From contig NZ_ANNV01000164.1 in the NCBI RefSeq assembly GCF_000346755.1, positions 186,001 through 250,000 on the forward strand: a DNA stretch of 64,000 bases, written 5' to 3'. Below, in pieces: positions 1 through 13,300 of this stretch. The stretch's first letter is position 1. Each line of letters opens with the position of its first letter. Source of the stretch: Pseudomonas sp. CBZ-4. Its GTDB lineage: Bacteria; Pseudomonadota; Gammaproteobacteria; Pseudomonadales; Pseudomonadaceae. The translations under genes were made by a program, and so were the position numbers. The notes beneath the pieces were generated by a model that was given only the letters and a program-made list of their open reading frames with translations, was not told the origin of the DNA and ran no database searches.

Positions 1-1328
1 TTTTCCATCACCGCGCTGCGCGATCCCTTGATCAAAATAGTGGTTTGTTTGTCTTGTTCGGCCGCAGTCAGCGCCTGGATCAGTTCGGCCTGGGTCGCGA
101 AGTGCCGCGCGCCGGCGCCGAAGGCGTTGACCGCGTGGGCCATGTTCGTCCCGACGGCATACAGCGCGTCGACCTTGCCAGCGGCATAGGCACCGACTTC
201 GCGGTGGCCTTGCTCAGCCCAGTCGCCCAACTCGCCGATATCGCCCAGCACCAGAACCTTGCGCCCGGCAAAGCCCTTCAGCAGATCAACGGCGGCATTA
301 ATGGAGGACGGGTTGGCGTTATAGGTGTCATCGATCACGCGCATGCCATTGGTCGCCAACTGCGCCACGGTACGGCCCTTGACCGGCTGCACGGCGCCCA
401 GGCCGGTCGCGATACCAAACAGCGACACGCCCAGGGCGTGAGCGGCGGCGGCGGCGGCCAGTGCATTGGCGACGTTATGGTTGCCCAGCAGGTTCAACTG
501 CACCTGCTCGCTGCCTTGCGGGGTGTGCAAGGTGAAGGACGGGCAACCACGGGCATCAACGGTGATGCTGGAAGCATGGAAATCAGCCGCGGCATTGAGC
601 ACGGCAAACGTCAGCACCTTGCGACCGGCGGCGCGTACACGCCAGGTCTCGAAGGCCTTGTCGTCCAGATTCAATACCGCAGTGCCCGACGCATCGAGGC
701 CTTCAAGGATTTCGCCCTTGGCTTCGACGATCTTCTCCGGGCCGCCGAACTCGCCGACGTGGGCGGTACCGGCGTTGTTGATGATCGCCACGTGGGGCTT
801 GGTCAGCGCCACGGTGTAGGCGATCTCGCCAATGCGCGATGCGCCCAGCTCGATGACGGCCGCCGTGTGTTCCGGGGCCAGTTCGAGCAGGGTCAGCGGT
901 GCGCCGAAATCGTTGTTCAGGTTGCCGCGGGTGGCGAGCACCGGGCCGCGCGTGCGCAGGATGCCGGCCAGCAACTCCTTGACCGTGGTCTTGCCGCTGG
1001 AGCCGGTGATGGCGGCAACCGGCTTATCGAACGCGGCACGGTTCAGCGCGCCCAACTGGCCGAGGGCCAGGCGGGTATCGGCGACCAGCAATTGCGGCAA
1101 GGTGGAATCGGCCACTTCGCGTTGCACCAAGGCGCCCACGGCACCTTTGGCCGCGACGTCATTCAGGTAGTCGTGACCATCGAAACGCGGACCCGCCAAG
1201 GCGACGAACAATTGGCCCGGTTTAATGTTGCGACTGTCGATACTGACACCGTCGAAGCGGCAATCGCTCGACAGCACACGGGCCGCCAGGGCCTGGGTCA
1301 GTTCGCTGAATGTCATCGCCTTAAGCAT
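1..1328 (-). CDS. murF: UDP-MurNAc-tripeptide--D-Ala-D-Ala ligase MurF (3' end outside window)
   Basis: MurF adds D-Ala-D-Ala to UDP-MurNAc-tripeptide in the cytoplasm, the last step of the soluble peptidoglycan precursor. The minus-strand frame is open from an ATG at 1328 to the window edge, about 442 codons of a family of roughly 450-460, so only the C-terminal tail is missing. The Mur-ligase P-loop GSSGKTT and the N-terminal SIDSRNIKPG segment are readable. The ATG overlaps the murE stop by 8 bases; a second ATG four codons downstream is possible. It is the distal gene seen here of the dcw operon running from mraZ. Confidence 0.95.
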   Translation of the reverse strand, partial: MLKAMTFSELTQALAARVLSSDCRFDGVSIDSRNIKPGQLFVALAGPRFDGHDYLNDVAAKGAVGALVQREVADSTLPQLLVADTRLALGQLGALNRAAFDKPVAAITGSSGKTTVKELLAGILRTRGPVLATRGNLNNDFGAPLTLLELAPEHTAAVIELGASRIGEIAYTVALTKPHVAIINNAGTAHVGEFGGPEKIVEAKGEILEGLDASGTAVLNLDDKAFETWRVRAAGRKVLTFAVLNAAADFHASSITVDARGCPSFTLHTPQGSEQVQLNLLGNHNVANALAAAAAAHALGVSLFGIATGLGAVQPVKGRTVAQLATNGMRVIDDTYNANPSSINAAVDLLKGFAGRKVLVLGDIGELGDWAEQGHREVGAYAAGKVDALYAVGTNMAHAVNAFGAGARHFATQAELIQALTAAEQDKQTTILIKGSRSAVME

Positions 1329-2783
1329 GGGCGACCTCCCAGGCGGTCAAGGCGTGATCGGCCTCGACCAGATCGGAGAAGGCATGGCGTTCGCCGTTGA
1401 TTTCCTGGTAGTCCTCGTGACCCTTGCCGGCCAGCACCACGACGTCGTCAACACCGGCGCTGGCAATCAACTGGGCAATGGCGGCGCCACGGCCGGCGAC
1501 AAACTCCGCCTTGGATGCGTCTTTGAAGCCGGCACGGATGTCGTCGAAAATCTGGAGCGGGTCTTCGCTGCGCGGGTTGTCGTCGGTGACGAGCACGCCA
1601 TCAGCCAGACGTTCGACGATCTCGGCCATCAACGGACGCTTGCCGCGATCACGGTCGCCGCCGCAGCCGAACAGGCAGAGCAATTTGCCCTTGGCATGGG
1701 GACGCAGGGCAACCAGGACTTTTTCCAGGGCATCCGGGGTGTGGGCATAGTCGACCACCACCAGCGGCTGCGAGCCGCCACCCAAGCGCTGCATGCGCCC
1801 GACCGGGCCTTCCAGCTTGGGCAGCACCCGCAGGATTTCGTCCAGGGCGTAATCCAGGCCGAGCAACGCGCCGACAGCGGCGAGGACGTTGCTCAGGTTG
1901 AAGCGACCGAGCAGGCTGCTACGCAAGTGGTGCTCGCCTTGTGGCGTCACCAGCGTGGCGCGCACACCCTCGTCATTAAATTGCGCATCGCGGCAATACA
2001 GGTACGCACTGGAATCTTCCAGGCTGTAGCTGATCAGGCGCGACTCATGCTCTTGCGCCGCCAACTGGCGACCGAATTCGTCGTCCAGGTTCACCACCCG
2101 GCACTTCAGGTCATTCCAGGCAAAGAGCTTGGCCTTTTCGGCGGCGTAGGCCTCCATGGTGCCGTGGTAGTCCAGGTGATCGCGGGACAGGTTGGTCATC
2201 ACCGCCACGTCAAAGGCCAGCGCAGCAACGCGGCCCTGATGCAAACCGTGGGACGAGACTTCCATGGCAACCGCCTTGGCGCCGGCCTTTTTCAGGTCGG
2301 CCAGGGTCGCTTGCACGGCGATAGGGTTCGGCGTGGTGTGCAGGCCACTGTGCAGCGCGCCATAAAAACCGGTGCCGAGGGTGCCGATAATGCCGCAGTG
2401 CTGGCCGAGCAGGTCCAAGGCCTGGGCGACCAACTGGGTCACGCTGGTCTTGCCGTTGGTGCCGGTGACCCCCACCAGATTGACGTGGCGGCTCGGGTCG
2501 CCATAAAAACGCCCGGCGATGTCCGACAGCTGTTTGGCCAGCCCCTTGACCGGGATCAACGGCACGTCGGTGATCGGCAGCACGGTGGCGCCTTCCACTT
2601 CATACGCCACTGCCGCCGCACCGCGTTGCAAGGCATCGGCGATATGGTCACGACCATCGACCTTGCCACCCGGCACAGCCAGGAACAGGTCTCCAGCACG
2701 CACATTGCGGCTGTCCAGGCTCAGCTCGCGGATCAGCAGATCGCGGCCAGCGTGGGCAAAAATCTTGTTCAGGCTCAGAGACA

Positions 2784-2784
<1 letters not shown>
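1321..2784 (-). CDS. murE: UDP-MurNAc-L-Ala-D-Glu:meso-diaminopimelate ligase MurE
   Basis: MurE adds meso-diaminopimelate to UDP-MurNAc-dipeptide in the cytoplasm. The 487-residue product has the ATP-binding loop GVTGTNGKTS near residue 110 and the DNPR motif (TDDNPRSEDP) near residue 400, which is characteristic of DAP-adding rather than lysine-adding enzymes. Its start shares one base with the ftsI stop region at 2784, and its stop overlaps the murF start, so translation of the operon is probably coupled. Confidence 0.97.
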
Positions 2785-4815
<2,031 letters not shown>

Positions 4816-4819
<4 letters not shown>

Positions 4820-5763
4820 CGCAGCTTCTCGGCAACGCGCATGACAGCGCTGCGGGAGCGTGGGTTGGCCTTGAGTTCGGCTTCGGAAGCGAACTGCGCT
4901 TTGCCATGGATTTTGATTTTCGGCACAAAGGCTTCGAAACGTACCGGCAGGTTGCGCGGCAGGTTGTCGGACTCACCCTTGACCAGGCGACGCATGAACA
5001 GCTTGACGATACGGTCTTCGAGGGAGTGGAAGCTGATTACCACCAGGCGACCGCCCACTTCCAAGGCATCCAGCGCGGCTTCGAGGCCCGCTTCCAGATC
5101 GCCCAATTCGTTGTTGACGTGAATGCGCAGGCCCTGGAACGCACGGGTTGCCGGGTTCTTGCCCTTTTCCCACGCCGGGTTGGCGACTTTCAGCACTTCG
5201 GCGAGGTCGGCGGTGCGTTCGAACGGCTGGATTTCACGACGTTCGACCACGGCACGGGCCATGCGGCCGGCGAAGCGCTCTTCACCGTATTCCTTGAATA
5301 CGCGGGTGATTTCTTCATGGGGCGCGGTGGCGATGAACTGCGCAGCGCTGATGCCCCGGGTCGGGTCCATGCGCATGTCGAGGGGGCCATCGTTCATGAA
5401 ACTGAAGCCGCGCTCCGGGTCGTCAAGCTGTGGCGAAGACACGCCCAGGTCGAGCAAGACCCCGGCCACCTTGCCTGCCATGCCGCGCTCGGCCACTTCG
5501 GCACCCAGCTCGGCAAAGCTGCGCTGCACAACGACAAAGCGGCCGTCTTCGGCCGCTAGCGCTTGCCCGGTGGCAATCGCTTGGGGGTCTTTGTCGAACC
5601 CGAGGAGCTTGCCGTCGGACCCGAGCTGGCTAAGTATCAACCGGCTATGCCCGCCTCTGCCGAATGTGCCATCCAGATAGCAACCATCCGCGCGCACGGC
5701 GAGAGCCTCAACGGCTTCGTCAAGCAATACGGTGATGTGGTTAAAGCCGCTATCAATAGTCAC
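4816..5763 (-). CDS. rsmH: 16S rRNA (cytosine(1402)-N(4))-methyltransferase RsmH (MraW)
   Basis: RsmH methylates N4 of C1402 in the 16S rRNA decoding centre using S-adenosylmethionine. The 315-residue protein contains the SAM-binding motif [10 protein letters not shown] near residue 31 and the family motif [12 protein letters not shown] near residue 105. Its length matches the family. It overlaps mraZ upstream and ftsL downstream by four bases each, as usual for the dcw cluster. Confidence 0.97.
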
Positions 5764-6215
5764 AGGATCAAATCACGCAGTTCATCAGGCATGGCGCCCG
5801 GTTGTTGAATAGCAGCCAGGTCAGCTGCAGAAACAGCATCCCAGGCATCTTCGTCCCACAATTGGAACTTGTTCAGTTGGCCCACCAGCATTGCGCGCTT
5901 GTCCAGCTTGGCGTACTCGCGCAAACGCGGTGGCACCAGGAAACGGCCGCTGCCATCGAGCTCGAGGTCGACGGCGTTGCCAATCAGCAAACGCTGCAGG
6001 CGACGGTTTTCTTCACGCAATGAAGGCAGGGCACGCAACTTGGTTTCAATCAGCTCCCACTCGTCGAGGGGGTAAACACATAAACAAGGGTCAACGGCAT
6101 CGATGGTGATGATCAACTGCCCGGAACTACGCGAAATCAGCTCGTCACGATACCGGCTCGGCATAGCGAGACGGCCTTTTGCATCGAGACTGATAGCGTT
6201 AGCTCCGCGAAACAC
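5760..6215 (-). CDS. mraZ: Transcriptional regulator MraZ
   Basis: MraZ is a ring-forming AbrB-fold DNA-binding protein that represses its own operon. The 151-residue product starts [15 protein letters not shown] and contains two SpoVT/AbrB-like halves with the DxKGR pattern (residues 11-15) and a second copy ([10 protein letters not shown]). It is the first gene of the dcw operon. Three direct repeats typical of its operator lie 42-69 bases upstream of the start and are listed separately. Confidence 0.96.
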   Translation of the reverse strand: MFRGANAISLDAKGRLAMPSRYRDELISRSSGQLIITIDAVDPCLCVYPLDEWELIETKLRALPSLREENRRLQRLLIGNAVDLELDGSGRFLVPPRLREYAKLDKRAMLVGQLNKFQLWDEDAWDAVSAADLAAIQQPGAMPDELRDLIL

Positions 6216-6256
6216 AGATGCGTTTCTCCAAATTTTAGCGTTTTACGTTCAAAAAA

Positions 6257-6284
6257 CCCACTTTGTGCCACTTTCCGCCACTTG
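6257..6284 (-). promoter_or_regulatory. MraZ box upstream of mraZ
   Basis: On the minus strand three GTGG cores follow each other at exactly 10-base spacing (AAGTGGCGG, AAAGTGGCAC, AAAGTGGGTT). Known MraZ operators are direct repeats of TGGG/GTGG cores at 10-base period directly upstream of mraZ, so this is very probably the autoregulatory site of the dcw promoter. The site is seen in the sequence; binding is inferred. Confidence 0.75.
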
Positions 6285-6571
6285 CGCACACTATAGGAAT
6301 GCGCCCACCACACCGTCAAGGCGCGGATTCAAGGAAAAGCCTTACAGAACGGAGATTTAGGAGCGTAAAGGGAGGAGAAACGAGAGTTTGGCGTTGTTTT
6401 TGACCCGACAAGCACAAACAGCTCAAAGAGCTATGGCTCGAAGTTAAAGTAATTTATTAAGAGTAAGATTTTTTTGGTATTACGAAGATGCATCTGCCAA
6501 TGATTCGGCAGGGAGGGATTCTTGCGTTACTACCGGGTTTCTGCCCGAGATTCGGACAGAAGGAAAAAAGG
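6285..6571. other. Intergenic spacer between mraZ and rnpB
   Basis: This stretch holds no credible gene. On the minus strand it should contain the mraZ promoter near the MraZ box. It also contains the end of the rnpB transcript: a run of A at 6563-6569 reads as a T-run just after the closing helix of RNase P RNA. Nothing else structured was recognised. Confidence 0.5.
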
Positions 6572-6924
6572 TGGAGAGTCGATCTGTAAGCCGGGTTCTG
6601 TCTTGAACAGTCATTCGTCTACGATGGCCATCACTGGACACCTTTAGCAACCTACCCGGTCCCAGCGCGGGCCACGCCTTGGGACCCTATTTGGTCTTGC
6701 TCCAAGTGGGGTTTACCTAGCCACGAACTGTTGCCAGTCGTGCGGTGCGCTCTTACCGCACCTTTTCACCCTTACCGGCACCGAAGCGCTTAGGCGGTTA
6801 TTTTCTGTGGCACTTTCCGTAGGCTCACGCCTCCCAGGCATTACCTGGCACTTCGCCCTATGGAGCCCGGACTTTCCTCCCCCCCCTAATTTTCATAGAG
6901 GGCAGCGACTGTCCAATCGACTCT
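6572..6924 (-). ncRNA. rnpB: RNase P RNA (type A)
   Basis: The catalytic RNA of ribonuclease P matures tRNA 5' ends together with the RnpA protein. On the minus strand the gene begins AGAGTCGATTGGACAGTCGC and ends with the complementary GATCGACTCTCC, forming the terminal P1 helix. Conserved type A segments are present: GAGGAAAGTCCGGGCTCC near the 5' end, the P10/P11 region GCCTACGGAAAGTGCCACAG, and AGACAGAACCCGGCTTA near the 3' end. The position between mraZ and rsmI is the standard Pseudomonas location. Ends are estimated to within a few bases. Confidence 0.97.
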
Positions 6925-7020
6925 CCGCCGCGCAGGTTAACGGCACGGCGGACTTAGGACAAGTAATAAAAGTTCAGAATTGCCATCACGTTCAGACGAA
7001 ATACAGCTTTAACCCCTGAA

Positions 7021-7893
7021 CTATTCGCCTTTCTGTTTATCCAGCGCTACTTGATACAACACATTCTTGCGCAGACCGGTAATTTCCGCAGCCAACGCAG
7101 CGGCACGCTTGAGGGGCATCTCCTTGAGCAACAGGTCGAGGATGCGCATGGCTTCGCTGCCCACGGCGTCTTCACTCTCCGGCGCCGTCCAGCCAGCGAC
7201 CAGCACCACACACTCGCCGCGCTGCTGGTTGCTGTCACCCTCGACAAACGCCCGCAACTCTTCCAAAGGCAGGCCCTTGAGGGTCTCGAAGGTCTTGGTC
7301 AGCTCGCGGGCCAGCAGCGCCAGGCGCTCGCCGCCGAAGACCAGCTCCATATCCTGCAAGCATTCAAGGATGCGATGGGGTGCTTCATAGAAGATCAATG
7401 TGCGCGGCTCTTCCTTTACCGCCTCAAGGCGCGCACGCCGCCCCACCGCCTTGGCCGGCAGGAAACCTTCGAAAATAAAGCGGTCCGACGGCAGGCCCGC
7501 CGCCGACAATGCGGCAATCAGCGCGCACGCCCCCGGAACAGGCACTACATTGATACCAGCGACACGCGCCTGGCGCACCAGGTGATAACCCGGGTCCGAG
7601 ATCAACGGCGTGCCCGCATCGGAGATCAGTGCCACATCGTCGCCCGCCAGCAGGCGCACGATAAAACGGCTGCCTTCCTCACGTTCATTGTGTTCGTGGC
7701 AGGCCGCCAGTGGCGTGCTGATACCAAAATGCTGCATCAGGCGTTGGGAGTGCCGCGTGTCTTCGGCCGCGATCAATTTAACGTCGCGCAACACTTTCAG
7801 CGCCCGGGCACTGATGTCGTCCAGGTTGCCAATGGGCGTCGCCACGACAAAAAGCGAGCCTGCAGTGGAATTCAAAGGACCTGGAGCAGTCAA
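7021..7893 (-). CDS. rsmI: 16S rRNA (cytidine(1402)-2'-O)-methyltransferase RsmI
   Basis: RsmI adds the 2'-O-methyl group to C1402 of 16S rRNA, the same nucleotide that RsmH methylates on N4. The 290-residue product has the SAM-dependent tetrapyrrole methylase fold with LFVVATPIGNLDD near the N-terminus and LISDAGTPLISDPG. The start chosen is a TTG at 7893 preceded by GAGG seven bases upstream, giving MTAPGPLNS; longer alternatives up to 7926 add a segment atypical of the family. It is transcribed divergently from lpoA. Confidence 0.95.
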   Translation of the reverse strand: MTAPGPLNSTAGSLFVVATPIGNLDDISARALKVLRDVKLIAAEDTRHSQRLMQHFGISTPLAACHEHNEREEGSRFIVRLLAGDDVALISDAGTPLISDPGYHLVRQARVAGINVVPVPGACALIAALSAAGLPSDRFIFEGFLPAKAVGRRARLEAVKEEPRTLIFYEAPHRILECLQDMELVFGGERLALLARELTKTFETLKGLPLEELRAFVEGDSNQQRGECVVLVAGWTAPESEDAVGSEAMRILDLLLKEMPLKRAAALAAEITGLRKNVLYQVALDKQKGE

Positions 7894-8091
7894 AACGCAC
7901 ACCTCGATGGTTGGGAAAAGTCGCATTGTAGCGCGTAGGCGCCTCGATAATATGCCCTCACCCTCAGCCGCAGATGACTGCTGGCAACATTTGCACGACC
8001 TAATTCGACGGTTTCACGCCAGTAACATCGCGCCTGGGCCAGTGCTTGGGTACAATTCCACGCTAATTTGATCGGTATCAGGAACACTTAC

Positions 8092-9902
8092 ATGATCGCT
8101 TGCCTGCGGCTGCTCTCCGCCCTCTGCCTCGCTGCCCTCCTGGCGGCCTGCGCCAGCTCGCCCTCGTCCAGCCTTGGCGACCTTCCACGGACCCCGGATG
8201 CCAGTATCGAGCAATTGCTCGAACAGGCCACCTCCGCCAAGACGCCAGAAAAGGCCGCATTGCTGCGCCTGAGTGCGGCAGACATGGCCTATAAGCAGAA
8301 CAACCCTGGCCGCTCGTCGCAGATTCTTGCGCAAGTGCCCCTGGATGTCCTCAAGCCCGCCGCGCAAGTCTTTGCCAGCACCCTGGCCGCCGAACTGGCC
8401 ATGGCGCGCAACCAGCCCAAGGCCGCACTGACGGCGCTCAGCCATCCCAGCCTGCTCAGCCTGAAGGACCTGCCGACCGAGCAGCAGCTGCGCACCGGCA
8501 GCGTGCATGCCCGCGCCTATGAAGCAGACGGCCAGACACTCGCCGCTGCCCGCGAGCGCGTGGCCATGGCTCCGCTGCTCAGCGGCGATGCCGCCAAAAG
8601 CAATCACGAAGCCATCTGGGCCCTGATTGCCGCAGTGCCTGCCGACCAGCTGCAAGCCAGCGGCAACCCGACGCTCGACGGCTGGATCTCCCTGGCCCAG
8701 GCGGTCAAGGGCGCCGGTACCCTGGAGCAACAACAAGCTGCCATCGATACCTGGCGCGCGCAGAACCCGGGCCATCCGGCAGCACTGCAACTGCCGACAC
8801 CGCTGACCAAGCTCAAGGAGCTGGCCAGCCAGCCCCTGACCAAGATCGCCCTGCTGTTGCCACAGGAGGGCCCGCTGGCTTCCGTGGGCAAGGCACTGCG
8901 CGAAGGTTTCATGGCCGCGCACTACCAGGCTGAGCAAGCCGGGCAGAAGCCGCCGGTCATCGAGTTCTTCGACAGCTCGCGCCTGACCTCCATCGATGAC
9001 TTCTACGCCAAGGCCCAGGCGGCCGGCGTGCAACTGGTGGTCGGCCCGCTGGAAAAACCACTGGTCAAACAGCTGAGCGCCCGCCCGCAATTGCCGATCA
9101 CTACCCTCGCCCTGAACTACAGCGAGGCCGACCAGAACCCGGCGCAGCTGTTCCAGTTCGGCCTGGCGGCTGAAGACGAAGCCCGCGAAGTCTCGCGCCG
9201 CGCCCGTGCCGACGGCCTGCATCGCGCTGCCGCCATGGTCCCGCGTGGCGAATGGGGCGAGCGTGTCTACAAAGCCTTCCGTCAGGATTGGGAAGCCAAT
9301 GGCGGCACCGTTGTCGGCGTCGAATACGTCGATCAACCCGTCGCCCTCGCCCAGCAGATCGCCGACCTGTTCCAGCTGCGCAAAAGCGAAGGTCGCGCCA
9401 AGAGCCTGCAAAGCACCGTCGGCACCGACGTTGCCGCACAACCTTCGCGCCGCCAGGACATCGAGTTCATCTTCCTGGCCGTGACCCCGCAACTGGCCCA
9501 GCAGATCAAGCCGACCCTGAACTTCCAGTACGCCGGTGACGTACCGGTGTATGCGACGTCCCACGTATTCAGCGCCAGTGGCGACAAGAACCAGTACCTG
9601 GACATGACCAACGTGATGTTCTGCGAAACCCCTTGGCTGCTCAACAGCACCGACCCGCTGCGCAACCAGGTTGCCGCACAATGGCCGCAAGCCAATGGCA
9701 GCCTGGGTCGCCTGTACGCGATGGGCGTTGACGCCTATCGCCTGGCGCCGCGCCTGGGTCAGCTCAAGGCATTGCCGGACACCCGCATCGACGGCCTCTC
9801 TGGCAACCTGGGCATCAGCGCCAGCCAACGTGTTGACCGCCAGATGCCATGGGCCAAGTTCGTCGGCGGTGACATCCAGCGCCTGCCCGACACGCCGCGC
9901 TG

Positions 9903-9903
<1 letters not shown>
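8092..9903 (+). CDS. lpoA: Penicillin-binding protein activator LpoA (LppC family lipoprotein)
   Basis: LpoA is an outer-membrane lipoprotein that stimulates PBP1A from outside the peptidoglycan. The 603-residue product starts with a lipoprotein signal ending in LLAACASS (lipobox cysteine near residue 19). It continues with a helical TPR-like N-terminal domain and a C-terminal periplasmic-binding-protein-like domain (KIALLLPQEGPLASVGKALR near 255). The start at 8092 has AGGAA seven bases upstream. Its stop overlaps the yraN start. Confidence 0.93.
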
Positions 9904-11538
<1,635 letters not shown>

Positions 11539-11554
11539 TGTAACCGACGGCCAC

Positions 11555-11596
11555 AAAAAAGGGCGCCGTGCATTGACTGCACGGCGCCCTTTTTAT
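11555..11596. terminator. Bidirectional rho-independent terminator
   Basis: A perfect 12-base stem GGGCGCCGTGCA/TGCACGGCGCCC with a 5-base loop (11561-11589) is flanked by A6 on the left and T6 on the right. It can end the plus-strand lpoA operon and the convergent OmpA-type gene. Confidence 0.93.
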
Positions 11597-11606
11597 TGCT
11601 GCGGCG

Positions 11607-12374
11607 TTACTGGTACTGCGAGTACGGATTGCCCTGGAACTGGTTGTTCTGCTGCGGCGCCTGAGCGCCTGGCTGGCCGTACTGCTGGCCAGGGATAGGG
11701 CCGAGGTTCACTTCTACGCGACGGTTCTGGGCACGGCCGTTGACGTCGGCGTTGCTGGCGATCGGGTTATCCGGGCCGGCACCCCGCACACTCAGGTTGG
11801 CCGAACTCACACCCTGGGAGGTCAGGTAGTTGGCCACGCTCTGCGCACGGCGCTGGGACAGGTCCATGTTCAACTGGCGGCTGCCGGTGCTGTCGGTGTA
11901 GCCGACGATCTGGATGGTGTTCTGGTTGAACTGCTTGAGGGAGTTGGCCAGGTTGTTCAGCGGCTGGTAGAAGCTGCTGGAGATCGCATCCGAGTTGGTG
12001 GCAAAGGTGATGTTGCCCGGCATGATCAGCTTGATCTGGTCGCCCTGGCGTTGCACTTCAACCCCGGTATTGGCCATGCTTTCACGCAGCTTCTTCTCTT
12101 GCTGGTCGGCGTAGTAGCCGTAACCCGCAGCACCCGCGCCGGCCACCACGGCACCAATCAACGCGCCCTTGCCACGGTTGTTATGGTCGATGGCCGCACC
12201 GGCCAATGCACCGGCCAGGGCACCCAGGCCACCGTATTTGGCGGTCTTGCTCATTCCGCCGGATTCATTACTTGCCTGCCCCTGGCTGCTGCCGTCATAA
12301 GGGTTAGGCGTAGCGCAGCCGGATAACAGGGCTACGACGGTAGCGACAACAAGCAGACGACGGGAAGTGAACAT
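11607..12374 (-). CDS. OmpA-family lipoprotein with glycine-zipper segment (YiaD-like)
   Basis: The 255-residue product begins with a lipoprotein signal (LLVVATVVALLSGCATPNPY, cysteine near residue 20). A glycine/alanine-rich zipper follows (GGLGALAGALAGAAIDHN, then GALIGAVVAGAGAAGYGYY), and then a C-terminal OmpA peptidoglycan-binding domain with TDSTGSRQLNMDLSQRRAQS. The tail is rich in Gln, Asn and Pro. Such proteins sit in the outer membrane and tether it to peptidoglycan. The start at 12374 has AGGAG upstream; longer versions lack the signal peptide at the N-terminus. Confidence 0.9.
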   Translation of the reverse strand: MFTSRRLLVVATVVALLSGCATPNPYDGSSQGQASNESGGMSKTAKYGGLGALAGALAGAAIDHNNRGKGALIGAVVAGAGAAGYGYYADQQEKKLRESMANTGVEVQRQGDQIKLIMPGNITFATNSDAISSSFYQPLNNLANSLKQFNQNTIQIVGYTDSTGSRQLNMDLSQRRAQSVANYLTSQGVSSANLSVRGAGPDNPIASNADVNGRAQNRRVEVNLGPIPGQQYGQPGAQAPQQNNQFQGNPYSQYQ

Positions 12375-12605
12375 GAAGGAAGCTCCTACTTTTGCATTCT
12401 GTGATGCAGAGGACATTGGCAATGGACCTGTGCCGAGCTTGGAACACGAGAAAGGGCAAAAATTCCATGGGCGGCAGGCACCCGCGCTACAACAGGTGAG
12501 CACACTAAAACCCTAGCAGACGCTGGCTGAACGGGAATTGTCTTTTTCTCTGTAAGTTTCGTCGGAGAGTGGCCACGGGGTTTCCAGAAAAATACCGAGG
12601 GGCTC

Positions 12606-13250
12606 TCAAGCCCTGACAAATGGATTCTCACGCATCTCGTCACCCAGTCGCGTGTCCCGCCCATGCCCGGTCACGACCGTCGCGTCTTCGTCCAGGGTAT
12701 ACAGGCGTTGCTTGATCGAACGCACGATGGTCGCCTGGTCGCCGCCCCACAAATCCGTACGCCCCACGCCGCGCCGAAACAAGGTGTCACCGGCAATCAG
12801 CAGCTTGGCATCGGCAAACCAGAAGCTCATCGAACCCGGTGTATGCCCCGGGGTATGCAGCGCTACGCCACAACCGCAGGCCAGTTCCTCATCATCTTCC
12901 AGCCAGCGATCCGGCGATGGCACCGGGGTGTAGGGCACGCGAAACATCTGGCACTGCATCTCAAGGTTGTCCCACAGGAATTGGTCTTCCTTGTGCAGGT
13001 GCAAGGTGGCGCCAGTCTTCTCTTTCAACTGGCCGGAAGCCAGGAAGTGGTCCAGATGGGCATGGGTATGGATGATGCTCACCACCTTGAGGCCCAGCGC
13101 ATCCAGGCGCGCGAGGATCAATTCGTGGTTGCCGCCCGGGTCGACCACGATGGCTTTTTTGGTGATGGGGTCGCCGATGATGGTGCAGTTGCACTGCAAA
13201 GGGCCGACGGGGAAGGTTTCGCGGATTATCGCGGGCTTTGCGGGTTCCAT
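12606..13250 (-). CDS. MBL-fold metallohydrolase (glyoxalase II / YcbL-like), 5' end supplied by the integrated element
   Basis: The 214-residue product has the metal-binding motif HTHAHLDH near residues 61-68, further ligands in HTPGHTPG and the terminal TGHGRDT segment, matching small glyoxalase-II-like thioesterases. The 43-bp att repeat lies within codons 9-23. The segment upstream of it, including the start codon (MEPAKPAI) and an AGGAA Shine-Dalgarno, therefore belongs to the inserted element. The displaced native start (METLTPTL) is at 26848. The protein is intact, but its promoter has been exchanged. Substrate is not determinable from sequence. Confidence 0.92.
   Translation of the reverse strand: MEPAKPAIIRETFPVGPLQCNCTIIGDPITKKAIVVDPGGNHELILARLDALGLKVVSIIHTHAHLDHFLASGQLKEKTGATLHLHKEDQFLWDNLEMQCQMFRVPYTPVPSPDRWLEDDEELACGCGVALHTPGHTPGSMSFWFADAKLLIAGDTLFRRGVGRTDLWGGDQATIVRSIKQRLYTLDEDATVVTGHGRDTRLGDEMRENPFVRA
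13184..13226. repeat. attL: left copy of the 43-bp direct repeat
   Basis: Identical to 26782-26824 at 42 of 43 positions. It starts with a perfect inverted repeat TGCAGT-TGC-ACTGCA (13184-13198), a plausible integrase core. The single difference (A here, G on the right, position 13200) is synonymous in the MBL gene: CCT versus CCC for the same proline. Confidence 0.9.
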
Positions 13251-13271
13251 GGGTGTTCCTGTAAAGTTAAT

Positions 13272-13294
13272 GGCACATTTTTGGCACAGTGCGA
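13272..13294. repeat. Left inboard repeat, candidate integrase arm site
   Basis: GGCACATTTTTGGCACAGTG (first 20 bases) recurs in the same orientation at 26636-26658 with 21 of 23 bases identical. Each copy contains two GGCACA units. It lies between the MBL and integrase start codons, so a protein bound here could affect both genes. Confidence 0.6.
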
Positions 13295-13300
13295 AAAACG

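Noticed and set aside
45-1400. Long plus-strand open frames over murF, murE and ftsI (also 1225-2940 and 2838-4715)
   Set aside because: They are GC-rich shadow frames antisense to well-identified genes, with no family resemblance or ribosome binding sites.
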